From Gambelia wislizenii (Eukaryota > Chordata > Lepidosauria > Squamata > Crotaphytidae): a DNA stretch of 64,000 bases. Shown here one piece after another: positions 44,983 through 56,331 of the stretch. Each line of letters begins with the position of its first letter. The first letter of the stretch is position 1. Position numbers and translations under genes: made by a program. The notes under the pieces were generated by a model that saw only the letters and a list, made by a program, of their open reading frames with translations, did no database searches and was not told where the DNA came from. The stretch covers positions 74,803,001 through 74,867,000 of the forward strand of contig JAUMIR010000004.1 in the NCBI GenBank assembly GCA_030847615.1. Direction: 5' to 3'.

Positions 44983-46225
44983 AGTATTTCCATAGATGGC
45001 CATTTCCTATGACTAAGGAGCTCATAATGGGAAGAGGGAGCAGACTAATACCAGACTCAGTGACAGAAAGAGAACTGAATCTGGGCTTGGGGGGTTGGGA
45101 ATTACAAATATTGTCAGTTTCACAAAACCACACAACTGCTATCCTTGCAATTTCACTGTTGCAAATGGGTTAAATACAACTCTTCAGCTAGTACTTCTCA
45201 GAATCATTCATTTGCTTTTACACTCCAGTAACTAAAGCAACATTTTACACTAGACCAGTGATGGGCAGATATCCTGCTCTGTCCTTCATATCACAAGTTC
45301 CCGTACAACAGAGATGGGGCCATGCTGCTCCTTACTTCCGGGCCAATAAATAGCAAATAGGATGTTACATAAGGGATTATTTCTACTACTGTTTCTTATA
45401 CTCCCTTCTTACAATAGCTGTCCTGGGGCCTGTCTGCATGGTAAAAAAAAACTGTACTCACCCTGTATTCATGGCACAGTTGATACACATTTTCAATGAT
45501 GTGCATTTTCACTGGGATTTCTGCAGGAAACTCTGGATCTGTAAGGTTTGTGGTTTGTTCCACATTTGAGTTGAAAGCCCAGATTTCTGGCCATATGTGG
45601 TGGCTGAGGATTGGCTTTGGAGCAAAGCTGGGACTGGACTTCTGATGGATGGGGCTCTGTTCAATCACTTTTTAATTTTTAATTTTATTTTTTGATTGTG
45701 TGCATATCTGGGTAAGCGTATCTCTGCTTATCCAGTAAAACAGTACTCTGGGACCATGTATATTTGCTTATTTGCATGCACAAGCAAACAGGGGAGAAAA
45801 AACAGAGCAGCCTCAGCTGCGTGGCTGGAAATAGCATGACATATAGGACATGTAATTAGTGTAGGACTGCCCTTTTACTCTGACATGGATTACAGTGTGA
45901 AGGGATACTCCAATCTACTCTTGTACAAGTCCAGTGTTTGTGGCATTTATGGGGCTGCTGTGGATCAAAGAGAGCTTTGAGGTAGCTGTGGGATTTCCTG
46001 CCAGTGTAGACAAGCCCTTGGTTTAACTCTTTGTCTGAGTCATTTTCTGACTTCACACATCCATGAAATTGGTGGATTTGCAGATGGGTTTATAGATATA
46101 TTCCAGCATGAAGTTGAAGTCAAGGGCTGAGATCCACAAGATTATGCTAGCAGAACAAGGCATGCAGTGTGATTGTTTCTCTCCCACCTCTTCCCTTCTA
46201 GCAGTCCATCTAGACTAGTTGTAGG
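44983..46225. other. Unassigned non-coding stretch
   Basis: A hAT-like CCAGTGATGGGCAG start motif at 45255 lacks a partner. Nothing else is recognised. Confidence 0.4.
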
Positions 46226-46345
46226 AATCATGTGGCCCTCCAGATGTTGCTGGATTGTAGCTTCCATCATTCCTGCTTATTGCCTAGGCTGGCTAGAGCT
46301 GATGAGACTTTACAGTTCAGTGGCATCAAAAACATTGCGTGGTTC
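46226..46345. repeat. hAT-like MITE fragment
   Basis: TGTGGCCCTCCAGATGTTGC followed by GGATTGTAGCTTCCATC is the left part of the family seen at 57687 and 58217. The right part is poorly preserved. Confidence 0.55.
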
Positions 46346-47402
46346 CTATCCTTGATTTAAACTGTCTGCATAATCGGCCAAGGAAAATGACTTTTGAAAA
46401 CAATGAATATAGTGATGTGCTGAAGCTATTAATAACTGGGCAGTGGTAGGATGTTGATCTGGGACCCAGAGCAACATCCTACTGGAGCCTGGTTATCAGT
46501 GGTTTCAGGATGTCATAGTATTCATTCTTCTTAAAAGTTACTCTCTCAGGCTCTGACCCATTGTGTCTAAATGCTACATTACTGTTTGAAAAATGTTTTC
46601 TAGGTAGTGGGGTGGGGCCTGTAATCTGGGCAGCAAGGTAGGAGCAGCATCAGCTACATCTCCCAGGGACCCTGAACAGTGTGCCTGCTGGTGGGCCCTT
46701 CCTCTCTTAGTGGGTTATTCGGCTTGTGAGTCACAGAGAGCAGAAGCTCTCAGGGTCATATGCTGCATACATATTCCAAACACACCACAAAAGCCATAAC
46801 AGAACAAAAACTGAAAGCAGCAGCTATATAAACACTTTAAAAGCAAGACACAAATATGTAGGCAATTAGGAAAATCTTAAAATACATAAACATTGAGCTG
46901 GACCATTTTAAAACATTGCTTCAGACCTATCATTAAGAGTAAAACAGAGACCAAGTTACCAATGAAAAGGCCTGTCGGAATAAAAAAGTCTTTTCTTGGT
47001 GCTCAAACATTCACAAAGTAAAAGAAATCAGGTATTTCATCACTTAGAAAAAATGAAAGCAGATATAATTTGCATTCAGGAAACACATATAAAGGAAAAA
47101 GATCAAAAATTGTTGAGAAATAGGAAATTAGGACAGGAATTTATAAATTTAAGTAAAAAAAATAAAAAAGGAATCATTATGTATATAAACAGAAGATGGC
47201 CAGTGAAAGAAATCATAAAAGATCTGAAGGGAAGGTATATTGGAGTAGAGGTAAACCTGGTAGGAAAAAGAACTTTGATCCTAGGAGTATACGCCCCATC
47301 TGAGAATAAAGACAGATTTTATAAAAATCTAATGAAGACAGTACTAAATATAGATCATGATAGCCTAATATGTTTAGGGGACTGGAAATGGATTATTGGA
47401 TC

Positions 47403-49086
47403 CATTAGAACAGTGATGGGCAACCTTTTGAGCCTAGTGTGTCAAACTTCGCCAAAAAACTGAGCATAACTCGGGTGGTGTGTCACTTTGAGGAAAAAAC
47501 ATTATTTCACAATATTTGTTGTTTAAATAACATAAATGTATAATTTTATATATAATTGTATTTAATAAACCAAAAACTAATTATTTAACTTACCTGCTTA
47601 GTGACTTCTTTGTTCATCCGTCAGTCAGTTTCTTTTGTTGGTCTTAATATTATTTAGCTTGTGTGGGGTGTGTGTTCCTTATGTGAATAACTGTTCCTTA
47701 TGTGAATAACAACGGCTGCCACTAATGGCAGAAAACTGCACCCATACCATGCCACAGGCCCTCTCCTCTCCCAGACTTCCCTCACTTATCTCAGCAATGA
47801 TCTCACTTTTCCCACTTAGCTTAGCAATGCGCAGGGAGGGCAGGGGTGGTGGTGTCCAAGGTAGTGTCCGAAGTGCTGCTGGGGCCAAACTGGAGGCTTT
47901 GCACCAGGGCCGGCCTATTTATACCGACCCCGTCGCCAGCCACCGCATCATCCAGCTGCGCCGGAAATGCAGCCGGATGGCCCTCCCCTCTGTTCCAGGC
48001 AGCCAATTGGGGCACAGCTGACCAGCCCCAATTGGCTCCCTTTTTCCCACTTTCCCTCCAGCAGCCAAGGCTGCCGGGAAGAAGAAGGCCAAAATGGTGG
48101 CCTCCTTGGAAGGGAGGGTGTTTCTGGTTAGCCTCCTCCCTCCAGCCCCTCCCATCCAGGCTATCAGGCACCCTCCAGCCCCTCCGCTCCAACCACTCCC
48201 CTCCATCCCCTCCCCTACAGCCTCCAGCCACCCTCCGTGACTGAGCCATGGAGAAGACCCCTCCCATTCAGCCAAGCTGCACGGGGGGGGGTGAGAGCAT
48301 CGCTGGCTGGGAAAGGTCCCAGCCAGCGAGCTTTTACCCCCCTCCCCCGTCCAACCTCACTGAATGGGAGGGGTGTTCTCCATGACTGAGTCACCCCTCC
48401 CATTCAGCCAAGCTGCACGGGGGGGGGGGGAGAGCATCGCTGGCTGGGAAAGGTCCCAGCCAGTGAGCTTGTATCCCCCTCTCCAGCCTTGCTGAAAGGG
48501 AGGGGTGTTCTCCGTGACTGAGTCACGGAGAACACCCCTCCCATTCGCAAGGCTGCACGGGGGGGGGGAGAGCATCGCTGGCTGGGACCTTTCCCAACCA
48601 GTGAGTTTTTACCCCCCCCCCGTGCAGCCTCACTGAATGGGAGTGGTGTTCTCCATGACTGAGTCACGGAGAACACCCCTCCCTTTCAGCGAGGCTGCAC
48701 AGGGGGGGAGCATCGCTGGCTAGATGGGAGGGCTGGATGGGAGGGGTTTTCTGAATGGGAGGGCTTTTCCCTCTTCCAGCCCCTCCTCTTCAGTGACCAG
48801 CCACCCTCCTTTCCCAAAGCCGCAATCGCAGCTTTTGGAAGGGAGGGTGCTGGCTGGAAAGCCTCCTCCCAGTGGTGACTGGGGCTTCGTAGCCCCGCCC
48901 GCCACTTTCATTCTTTCCTCCGCCTCCCTAAAATGGCGACCAGGGCTTTGAAACCCTGATCGCCACTTTAGGGAGGGTGGTGAGGGGGAGGGGGAGGGGG
49001 GAGCGACCTAGCCGCATGTCACCACTGACGGCTACACGTGTCAGTGGTGACATGCGTGTCATAGGTTCGCCATCACCGCATTAGAA
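47403..49086. mobile_element. 1.67-kb hAT-like non-autonomous element in the L1
   Basis: CATTAGAA is duplicated at 47403-47410 and 49079-49086, an 8-bp duplication as for hAT. The termini are CAGTGATGGGCAACCTTTTG and, at the right, the complement of CGGTGATGGCGAACCTATGA, so TIRs are about 20-30 bp with mismatches. The interior is mostly GC-rich with a tandem array (48257-48720) and no hAT transposase motif. The many long frames within (for example 47821-48275, minus) are GC-driven shadows. Confidence 0.9.
48257..48720. repeat. GC-rich minisatellite inside the hAT-like element, with perfect palindromes
   Basis: Three to four units of about 130-145 bp start at 48257, 48390, 48534 and 48675 with CCCCTCCC(A/T)TTC. 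Each carries GAGAGCATCGCTGGCTGGGA, a G-run of 8-10 bases, and GTGTTCTCC(A/G)TGACTGAGTCA. At 48498-48542 a 45-base perfect palindrome is formed by two 22-base arms around TGACTGAGTCA. Confidence 0.85.
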
Positions 49087-49953
49087 GATAGAACCTTGGG
49101 GAGAAAGATAAGAATAAATGAGAAGCAAGGAAAATTACCAAAATCTTTTACAAACTTTATGGACAACCTCTCACTTCTTGAGGTATAGAGGTATTTATAC
49201 GAAGACATGAAAGATTACACATATTACTCAGAGTGTCATAAATTTTTCTCTAGTATAGATATGTTCTTGTTATCTAAAAACATAGTGAGAAATCTCAAGA
49301 GTATGAAAATACTACCAAGAATACTATCAGACCATAGTTTGATAAAATTTAGTATAAAAGATATTAAAAGAGAATATAGCTGGAGGCTTAATGAAAAATT
49401 ACTGCAAGATGAGAAGGTGCAAGATAGAGTAAGGGAATCGTTAAAGAATTATTTTAAAGAAAATAGAGGAGATGAGACATCAATTCATAATATATTGGAC
49501 ACAAGTAAAGTAGTTATAAGAGGGATTCTAATGCAAATAAACTGGGAAAGAAATAAAAAGAAAAGAGAGAAAATGCAAATGTTACAGGAGGCTTTATTTA
49601 AAAAGGAGAAGGAACACAAAAAAGATCCATCAAATGGAGAATTGACAAAAGAATTAAAGATAATACAAGGTCAAATTAAAATAGTAATGGCTGAAGAAAT
49701 AGAAAAAAAGATGAGATATGTAAAACAAAGGTATTTTGAGAGTAGAAACAAAGATGGAAAATGGCTTGCGTATAAACTGAGAAAAGAACAAGAGAAAAAC
49801 AAATTCTGAAAATAAAAGAAAATGGTGATATAATAACTAATCAAGAAAAAATTAGAAATGGTTTCCAAAAATATTATAAGAATTTATTCAAAGAACATCC
49901 TCTAAACGAATCAAAAAAAATTTAAAATAATAGAATACTTAAATGAACAAAAC

Positions 49954-51269
49954 ATGCCAAAGATAAGCAATACACACAAAGAAGATCTAAATAAACAAAT
50001 AACAATAAGTGAAGTAAAGAGAGCAATTAAATCTTTGAAAAATGGGAAGACTCTAGGCCCGGACAGATTCCCAGCTGGTTACTATAAGAGCTTCAAAAAA
50101 GAATTGAAGGAACTGTTACTAAAGACCTTTAATAGCATAATATTGGAGGGGAATATCCCATTATCCTGGAAGAGTGCCAATGTTTCATTAATATTAAAAG
50201 AAAACAAGGACCCTGAAGAAATGAAGAGCTACAGACCCATTTGTCTGTTCAACACTGACTACAAGATTTTTGCGACTATTATGGCGGAAAGATTGAAGAA
50301 AATATTAAATGAGTGGATTGAGAAAGATCAAATAGGCTTTTTACCAAAGAGGTACTTAAGAAATACAATTGTCCCTCCACATTCATGGATTTGACATTCA
50401 CGGATTTGGGTATTCACGGCTTGAAAATATTCTTAAAAACATAATAATCCTAATAGCAAACCTTGATTTTGCCATCTTATATAAGGGACACCATTTTGCT
50501 ATGCCATTGCATATAATGGGGCTTGAGTATTCACGGATTTGGGTATTCACGGGGTGTCCTGGAACCAAACCCCAGTGAATGTGGAGGGACAACTGTAATA
50601 CTAGAAAAATATTAAGTCTGATTGAGTACTTTGATAAACACCCAGAAAAGAAATTAGCATTAATATGTTTAGATGCAGAAAAGGTGTTTGACAGTGTAAA
50701 TTGGTATTTCATGGTTGAACTATTGAATAAATTAGATATAGGAGAGAATTACATAAAAGGGATTAAGGCCATATATAATAACCAGATGTCACAAATTATA
50801 ATAAATGGCCAAAAAAAAACAAATATAATAAAATTGGAGAAAGGAGTAAGGCAAAGATGCCCCCTTTCCCCGTTACTTTTCATAATAGTCTTGGAAGTCT
50901 TATGTAGAAAATAAGATTTAAAAAGAAGTTTGAGGAGTTTGAATTAAAAACCAAGTATACACAATCTGTGTGTTTGCTGATGACTTGACGGTTTCTTTAG
51001 AGGATCCACTAAATTCAATCAATAATTTACAGAAAATATTAGAAGAATACAGCACCCTTACAGGGATTGAGATTAATAAAGAAAAAACAGTAATGTTAAT
51101 GAAGAATTTGGATAGAAAGAAGGAAAAAAAGCTTAAAGATCTATCGGGTTATAGGGTGGAGAAGAAGATCAAATACTTAGGAATAATTATTTCAAAAAAC
51201 AATATGGATCTGGTTGATAACAACTATAAGAAGAAATGGGTCAAAATTAAAAGTGATTTAGAAAAGTAG
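49954..51269 (+). pseudogene. L1 ORF2 reverse transcriptase domain, frameshifted and interrupted
   Basis: In order: ITISEVKRAIKSLKNGKTLG with GPDRFPAGYYK; SLILKENKDPEEMKSYRPI; FNTDYKIFATIMAERLKKIL; DQIGFLPKR. Then the Tigger-like insertion (50364-50597). Then LALICLDAEKVFDSVNW (the usual D.EKAFD) and KLEKGVRQRCPLSPLLF. After a stop at 50912 and a shift comes VFADDLTVSL, the FADD catalytic motif at about 50970, and GIEINKEKTVMLM with KIKYLGIIIS. The motif order and spacing are those of L1 RT. Confidence 0.94.
50364..50597 (+). mobile_element. Tigger-like MITE in the L1 RT domain
   Basis: TA at 50364-50365 and 50596-50597. The termini are CAATTGTCCCTCC and GGAGGGACAACTG. The body has direct copies of ATTCACGGATTTGGGTATTC at 50397 and 50530. 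It interrupts the RT frame between the LPKRYLRN and TRKILSLIEY codons. Confidence 0.95.
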
Positions 51270-51429
51270 AAACAATTGAATTTATCCCTATTGGGTAGGA
51301 TACTGACAGTAAAGATGATAATATTACCTAATATCTGTTTCAAAATCTACCTATATTATGTAATGATAAATTACTTAAAACATGGAATAAAGACCTGTCC
51401 TCCTTTATATGGCAAAATAAAAAACCTAG

Positions 51430-52403
51430 AATAAAATGGAAAATTTTGCAGGGGGAAAAGCATAGAGGAGGCTTAGGCCTACCAAATCTGAAATTATATC
51501 ATCTATCATGTGCTTTCGTTTGGCTATATGACTGGATCACCTTGGGAGATGACAAGATTATAACTTTGGAAGGCTCTGATTTAAGCTACAGTCTACACGT
51601 GTACCTGTGGTATGAAAAGGAAAGGATAGATAGAAACTTCAACAACCATTTTGTTAGGAAATCTTTGATAAAGGCATGGAAGGGAGTCTAAAAGAACATT
51701 TACACCAAGCTGCCATTATGGGTCTCCCCCCAAGAAGCATTCAGACCAATGGAAATGATTCACTCAGAGAAATGGTGGACCTATAAAGATTTATTAAAAT
51801 TTCAGAAAGGATCTATTAATTTTAAAACAAAGGAAGAATTACAACAGGAACAGATAAAATGTAATTGGTTTCAATATCGGCAACATCTAGAAAGATATAA
51901 CATGGACAAGAAATTATGGGGAATTGAAAATTTAAAGACAGAACTTGACATATTAATCATGGATGTTAAAGAGTTTAAAGTGTTGAAGGTTTATAAACTA
52001 CTGCTGAAATTGGAGTTAGGGTCAAACTATCAAAGAGTATATGATAAAATGGTTACGTAATGTTGGGAACAATATCGTATTAGAGGAATGGGAGATGTTA
52101 TGGAGGAAAAATATGAAATTCTCACCAAGTAGTGAATTAAGAGAGAATTACTATAAAATGCAGTTTTGCTGGTATATGACTCCATTAAAATTGGCAAAAA
52201 TGTACAAAGAAAAAGTAAGCAATTGCTGGAAGTGTGGAGATACAAATGGCTCATTTTATCATTTGTGGTCATGTAAAGCTGCAAAAGAATTCTGGATCAA
52301 TATACATAACTTGATAAGAAAAATATTTAAAAAGGATTTCAGATTAAAACCAGAATTATATTTATTGAATATAGTTGATGGAGAGTTTCCAAATGAATTT
52401 TAG
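51430..52403 (+). pseudogene. L1 ORF2 C-terminal region with Cys-rich motif
   Basis: HRGGLGLPNLKLYHLSCAF near 51460 is the conserved L1 GGLG.PNL block. Several stops and shifts follow (51691, 52060). At the end CWKCGDTNGSFYHLWSC matches the C-x2-C-x7-H-x3-C type C-terminal motif of L1 ORF2, followed by the terminal stop at 52403. Confidence 0.9.
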
Positions 52404-53190
52404 AACATTATGCTATACATGACCACCACAGCAAGAATTGTTTACGCCAGATACTGGAGACAAAAAAGATTCCAAGTTGTGAAGAATGGATGTTTAAATT
52501 ATGGGAAGTAGCTCAAATGGAACAACTTACTTGTTGGGTTAAACAACAATCGATAATGAGTTTAGAAAGGAATGGTAAAACTTAATTGAATATTGGAAAA
52601 TGAAATGGAATGGATATATAGCAACAGGGTTTAGAGATTAGATTATGAGGTCAAATATAAATCGGGGACCATAATAAGGTGGTTTAACCAGTTAAACCTT
52701 CTGTTGAGGAATACAGAAAATAATTATAAGTTATACTATTGTATAAAGACTATAGATACTGTATTGACAAGTCCATTGTATGGCGTGGGATAAGCAGTAT
52801 CAAGTAACAAAAGTCAAAAACAGAGATGAAAGCAAGTTAACTACAGTTGAGAAGGAAGTGGAATTTATTTATTTATTTATTTTATTGTGTAATGAAAATA
52901 TTCTTTAAAGATAATAAATAAAATATATATATATAAAATTCACAAATTCACAAAGCAGAAGACCTCTCTAGACATGTTATTCCACAATTGGGGGGCCAAC
53001 ATGGGGGAGACCTGCTCAGGATGAGTAGACATCTGCCAAATCTCACTACATGGCAGCATTCAAATCTGGGATGATTGTGCAGGAAGTGTGCAGGAAGGTG
53101 TGGGTAGACTGATACTGTGACCCCAAGCCATGAAGTACTGTATCAGTTAAAATTAGACAGTGTCCACTAGTATTCTTGCTCCCATATTCT

Positions 53191-53679
53191 GTCTTCAAAG
53201 GCAGCCTCATATGCTAGGCACCAGGGCCAGCTCAAGACATTCTGATACCTGAGGCAGAGCAGTGAATGGTGCTACCTCACCCCTGATTCAAGGTGCTTAA
53301 GGATCCGGCTTTAGAAAACATCATTTTTTAGACCAAAACTTGCAGAATCCCTCAGCTAGCATAGACAGTAGTCCTGCTGGATAGGGAATTCTGGAAGTCC
53401 AAAACAGTAAGATTTCCAGGATCTGCGTAGGACCTGAAGCCTTCCAAGTTTGGACATCTGGGACAGAAAATCCCACAAGCACTTCTGCTCCCTCTCTGGA
53501 AGTAAAAATACAAGAATGACAGCTAAATGAGTAAATTATTTGCTGCCTGTTCATGAGACCAAAAATGTGGTACCTCAGATAGCTTTCTCACCCTGCATAA
53601 TGTTTCTCTCACCCTGCTGGATGCTTGCTACATGTTGATCCTTGATGGTCAGCAACAGCTCTGAAGAGCCCCAGCAGAC
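53191..53679. other. Unassigned non-coding stretch
   Basis: No repeat boundary or domain recognised. Confidence 0.4.
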
Positions 53680-53900
53680 TACAGAGTTTTTCGGATGGCA
53701 ATTTGTAATGCAAGCAGCCTCGTCCCTGTTGCGAGGCTGCTGCGCAGCAGGGAAGCTGTTTCGGATGACGCTGTCTCCCTGACGATACTGTTCCGGAAGA
53801 GCTGGGAGGCTACAGCGCCATATTTGGCAATTTCCTAATCATGGTCAATTTCGGGGACGAGGCTGCTTGCATTACAAATCGCTGTCCGAAAAAGTCCTAC
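53680..53900. mobile_element. Palindromic MITE (GGACTTTTTC family), copy 3, internally reduced
   Basis: TAC flanks both ends (53680-53682, 53898-53900). The right terminus TCCGAAAAAGTCC and left AGAGTTTTTCGGATGGC match copies 1 and 2. The left arm is present (GCAAGCAGCCTCGTCC, GAGGCTGCTGCGC, TTTCGGATGACGCTG), but the right arm is reduced to about 60 bases. The palindrome is therefore broken by an internal deletion of roughly 110 bases. Confidence 0.88.
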
Positions 53901-54046
53901 ATCTAGCTACTGTTTTAATTCTGTTCAGTACACTGGAATGATGCCACATTGAAGGCCCTATAGGAAATAGAAATCTCTCTGGTGTTGCTTGGAAAAATGT
54001 GCTTCTCAGGAGGCCAAGTATCATTTGTGGCCTGTTTGAGAATACT

Positions 54047-54285
54047 GAGAGCCAATGTGGTATAGTGGGTTGGGTGTTGGACTAGGACACTGGGAGACCA
54101 GGGTCTGCATCTCTGCTCATCCATGGAAATCCACTGAGTGACCTTGGCCAAGTTATACTCTCTCAGCCTCAGAAGAAGGCAAAGGCAACCCCACTCTAAA
54201 CAAATTCTGTCAAGAAAACCCTATGATAGGTTTGCCTGAGAGTTGCCATAAGTCTGAAATGACTTGAAGGGAAACAACAACAATG
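54047..54285 (+). repeat. CORE-type tRNA SINE
   Basis: GAGAGCCAATGTGGTATAGT, TTGGACTAGGACACTGGGAG, GTGACCTTGGCCAAGTTA, CTCTCAGCCTCAGAAGAAGG, CATAAGTCTGAAATGACTTG and an (ACA)n end. A full-length copy with a degraded B box. Confidence 0.88.
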
Positions 54286-54298
54286 AGGGTAGATGACC

Positions 54299-54552
54299 AA
54301 GGATAGCATAGAGTTGGAAGGAACCACAAGAGTCATCTAGTCCAACCCCTTGCCATGCAGAAATACACAGTTGCAGCACTCCTAAAAGATGTCCATCCAA
54401 CCTCTGCTTAAAGCCCTTCAGAGATGGCGAGTCCACCATACTCCAAGGCAGTTTGTTCCACTGCTGAATTGCTCTCATAGTAAACAACAACAAGAAGAAC
54501 AAAAAACCTCTTCCTGATATGTAATCGCTTTTCTTGATACTTGGATTTAATA
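54299..54552 (-). repeat. CR1 LINE 3' end
   Basis: GAGTTGGAAGGAACCACAAG, CATCTAGTCCAACCCC, CATCCAACCTCTGCTTAAAG and TTTGTTCCACTGCTGAATTG are the CR1 3' region in antisense, of a different subfamily from 42671-42895. It lacks the terminal ATTCTATG repeats except a stub. Confidence 0.88.
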
Positions 54553-56150
54553 TTGGATATAAGAGAGGAAAGAAGAAAGCAGTACGAAAGGTGCCTTAAC
54601 ATGGGGTTGCTGTCATCCGACTAGTATATCTAAATATAAAGAAACTTGGAGGAGGTCTGTATTGTTCTATAGTGTGATAGGTTTAAGAATAATACTGTAC
54701 TCCCTCCCTCCTTCCCTCCAGTTTCTCTCACAGAGTAAATCTGTGTTTGCCACTCTGAACAACAGTCACAGAGTTCAGCTATCTGTTGCTCTGGGAAGAA
54801 ATGCATTGCTGAGGGTAGATGTGGTTATCAGATGTGCTAAAATTAAATCCGCTCTGCAAATGAATCAGTCCATAACTATTTTCCCAGCACATCAGCAGTT
54901 TTCTGCATTGGCTAACTCATGAGAATGTCTCTCTATTCTTATTCCAGGTTTGTTTCTCCCCCTTTGTGGGGGCTAACTTCAGGTACACACTCATATATAT
55001 ATATATGTATGTTTATATTAACAGAGGTCAGAACTTGGAAAACCATTTTTGTATTACAGTTCCCAAGATCCCCAGGACCAGACAGTGGAAAGTTCACCCT
55101 AGTATCTGTTGTTGAATAGATGCTCCACATAGGCCACCGCTGGTATATAATTTCATTCAATAGCATCTGGGGAACATTGCATTAGTAAAAATCTCATTTT
55201 AAACTGCCATGAAATAAATGGAGTCATATGATATTTATAGGCTCTTACAGGTATTTAAAAGTAAAAGCAGTTTCTGTCAGGAAGCCTGGGAGGGGTGGTG
55301 TTCTTTTTGGGAGCAGGGCCCAAAGAACTGTTAATCCATCCTTGCCCACACATGTCACCTTTAATTCCCATGTTAGTATGCCACCTCTTCTAGAATATTT
55401 TGTTTTCAGCACTGGGTAAAATGAGCCTGCTTGTGTGGAGTGTTGCAGGTAAACAACTTGTGTCATTCCAGCACCGCCAGTCCACACAGCTTTTCAACAA
55501 CTGCAGTAAGGCCCAAAAACATTGTGCTGAAATTGTGGACCATGTGTGTAGCATTTTAATTTGAAGGAATTTGGGGCCAGATCACACTAAGAAGTGAATT
55601 TAACAAATCTTTTGTTTTTTTGATCTTTTGCTGTGTTTCCAGAATGGACAGAATCATCCTATGAAATGGGTGCCAGGGATGCTACTCTAGGGATGCTCAC
55701 ATGAACAAAAACTTCCATGACTCAGGATATTCTTTCAGAGGAAAGGCCAGGTTCTTGTTTACTCCCCCATCCTTAAAGAGGGGGGTTAAAAGGGCCTTCA
55801 CTTCTCCTCCAGATAATATGGATTTTACAACCACTATTGCAGGAGTCAAGGAGAACAGGGTTGGATGAACATAGGTGAAATAAGGGACAGGGTTTCAATC
55901 CCAATGAGGGCAAGGGAATTTCAGCAGGTGTTGCTAGTCACACAACCAGGTAGCAAGCAACACCTGATGAAATTCCCTCCTACACAATCTTGCTACCTGG
56001 GACAAGATCGATGTCATTTACTTCACCTGGCAACACTAGATGAACTGGCTCAGTGCCTTTGATTCTCCACAAAAAGTGAGGGTTAAAAATCAGCAGATTG
56101 TACAAGGCAAATGATTGTCTGAACTCAAATAGTGGGAATCTCTGTATTAT
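54553..56150. other. Unassigned non-coding stretch
   Basis: A (TA)n run at 54996-55010. A near-inverted pair, GGGAATTTCAGCAGGTGTTG near 55915 and CAACACCTGATGAAATTCCC near 55958, suggests a small foldback. No gene seen. Confidence 0.45.
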
Positions 56151-56331
56151 GAGAGCCAGTATGGTATAATGGTTTGTGTTGGACTAGGACTCAAGGTTCC
56201 AATCTCTGCTCAGTCATGGTCCTACTAGGTGACCTTGGGCAAGTCATACTTTCTCCTCCTTAGAGGAAAGCAATGGCAAACCTCCTCTGAGTAATGCCAC
56301 AAATCAGAGCAACATAACAATAACAACAGCA
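56151..56331 (+). repeat. CORE-type tRNA SINE, shortened
   Basis: GAGAGCCAGTATGGTATAAT, GTGTTGGACTAGGACTC, GGTGACCTTGGGCAAGTCAT, then a truncated tail ending in (AAC)n-like sequence. The CATAAGTC part of the tail is lost. Confidence 0.85.

Larger units (their letters stand above)
47019..49806 (+). pseudogene. L1 ORF2 endonuclease domain (split by hAT element) and linker
   Basis: The first part reads LEKMKADIICIQETHIKEKD (the APE-type motif with catalytic E in QETH), then GVYAPSENKDRFYKNL and LICLGDWKWI, where the usual GDFN-type motif has W for F. The frame stops being L1 at 47402. After the hAT element it resumes with LEDRTLGRKI and YYSECHKFFSSIDMFLLSK, a degraded S-R-I-D motif, then RILSDHSLIKF, the SDH motif with the catalytic histidine. 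The linker continues to a frame break near 49806. Joining is described only to show continuity. Confidence 0.92.
47009..52955 (+). mobile_element. L1 LINE, ORF2-containing, 10-bp target duplication, doubly interrupted
   Basis: ATTCACAAAG at 47009-47018 and 52946-52955 bounds the L1. Without its two internal insertions it is about 4.0 kb. It starts inside ORF2 close to the endonuclease N-terminus (no ORF1), runs through RT and the C-terminal Cys-rich region, and ends in an AT-rich 3' UTR and (TA)-rich tail near 52925-52945. A 1.67-kb hAT-like element and a 230-bp Tigger-like MITE are nested in it. Stops and frameshifts outside the insertions show it is inactive. Confidence 0.95.
46745..53190 (-). 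mobile_element. L2 LINE 3' region, antisense, split by the L1 insertion
   Basis: The two pieces are 46745-47018 and 52946-53190. On the minus strand the codons around the split give AFSVVAPPLWNNMS followed downstream by KDFFIPTGLF, the L2 motif of the type AFS..AP.LWN and FLFRQAF. Further up, the complement of ACCCCAAGCCATGAAG corresponds to the L2 YKAL.GLG region. It is degraded and older than the L1. Confidence 0.7.

Noticed and set aside
47821..48275. Long GC-rich open frames on both strands
   Set aside because: They lie inside the hAT-like element and overlap each other in several frames; composition explains them.
48257..48720. CRISPR-like array
   Set aside because: The repeats are 130-145 bp direct tandem units without spacers, in a eukaryotic transposon; no cas genes anywhere.
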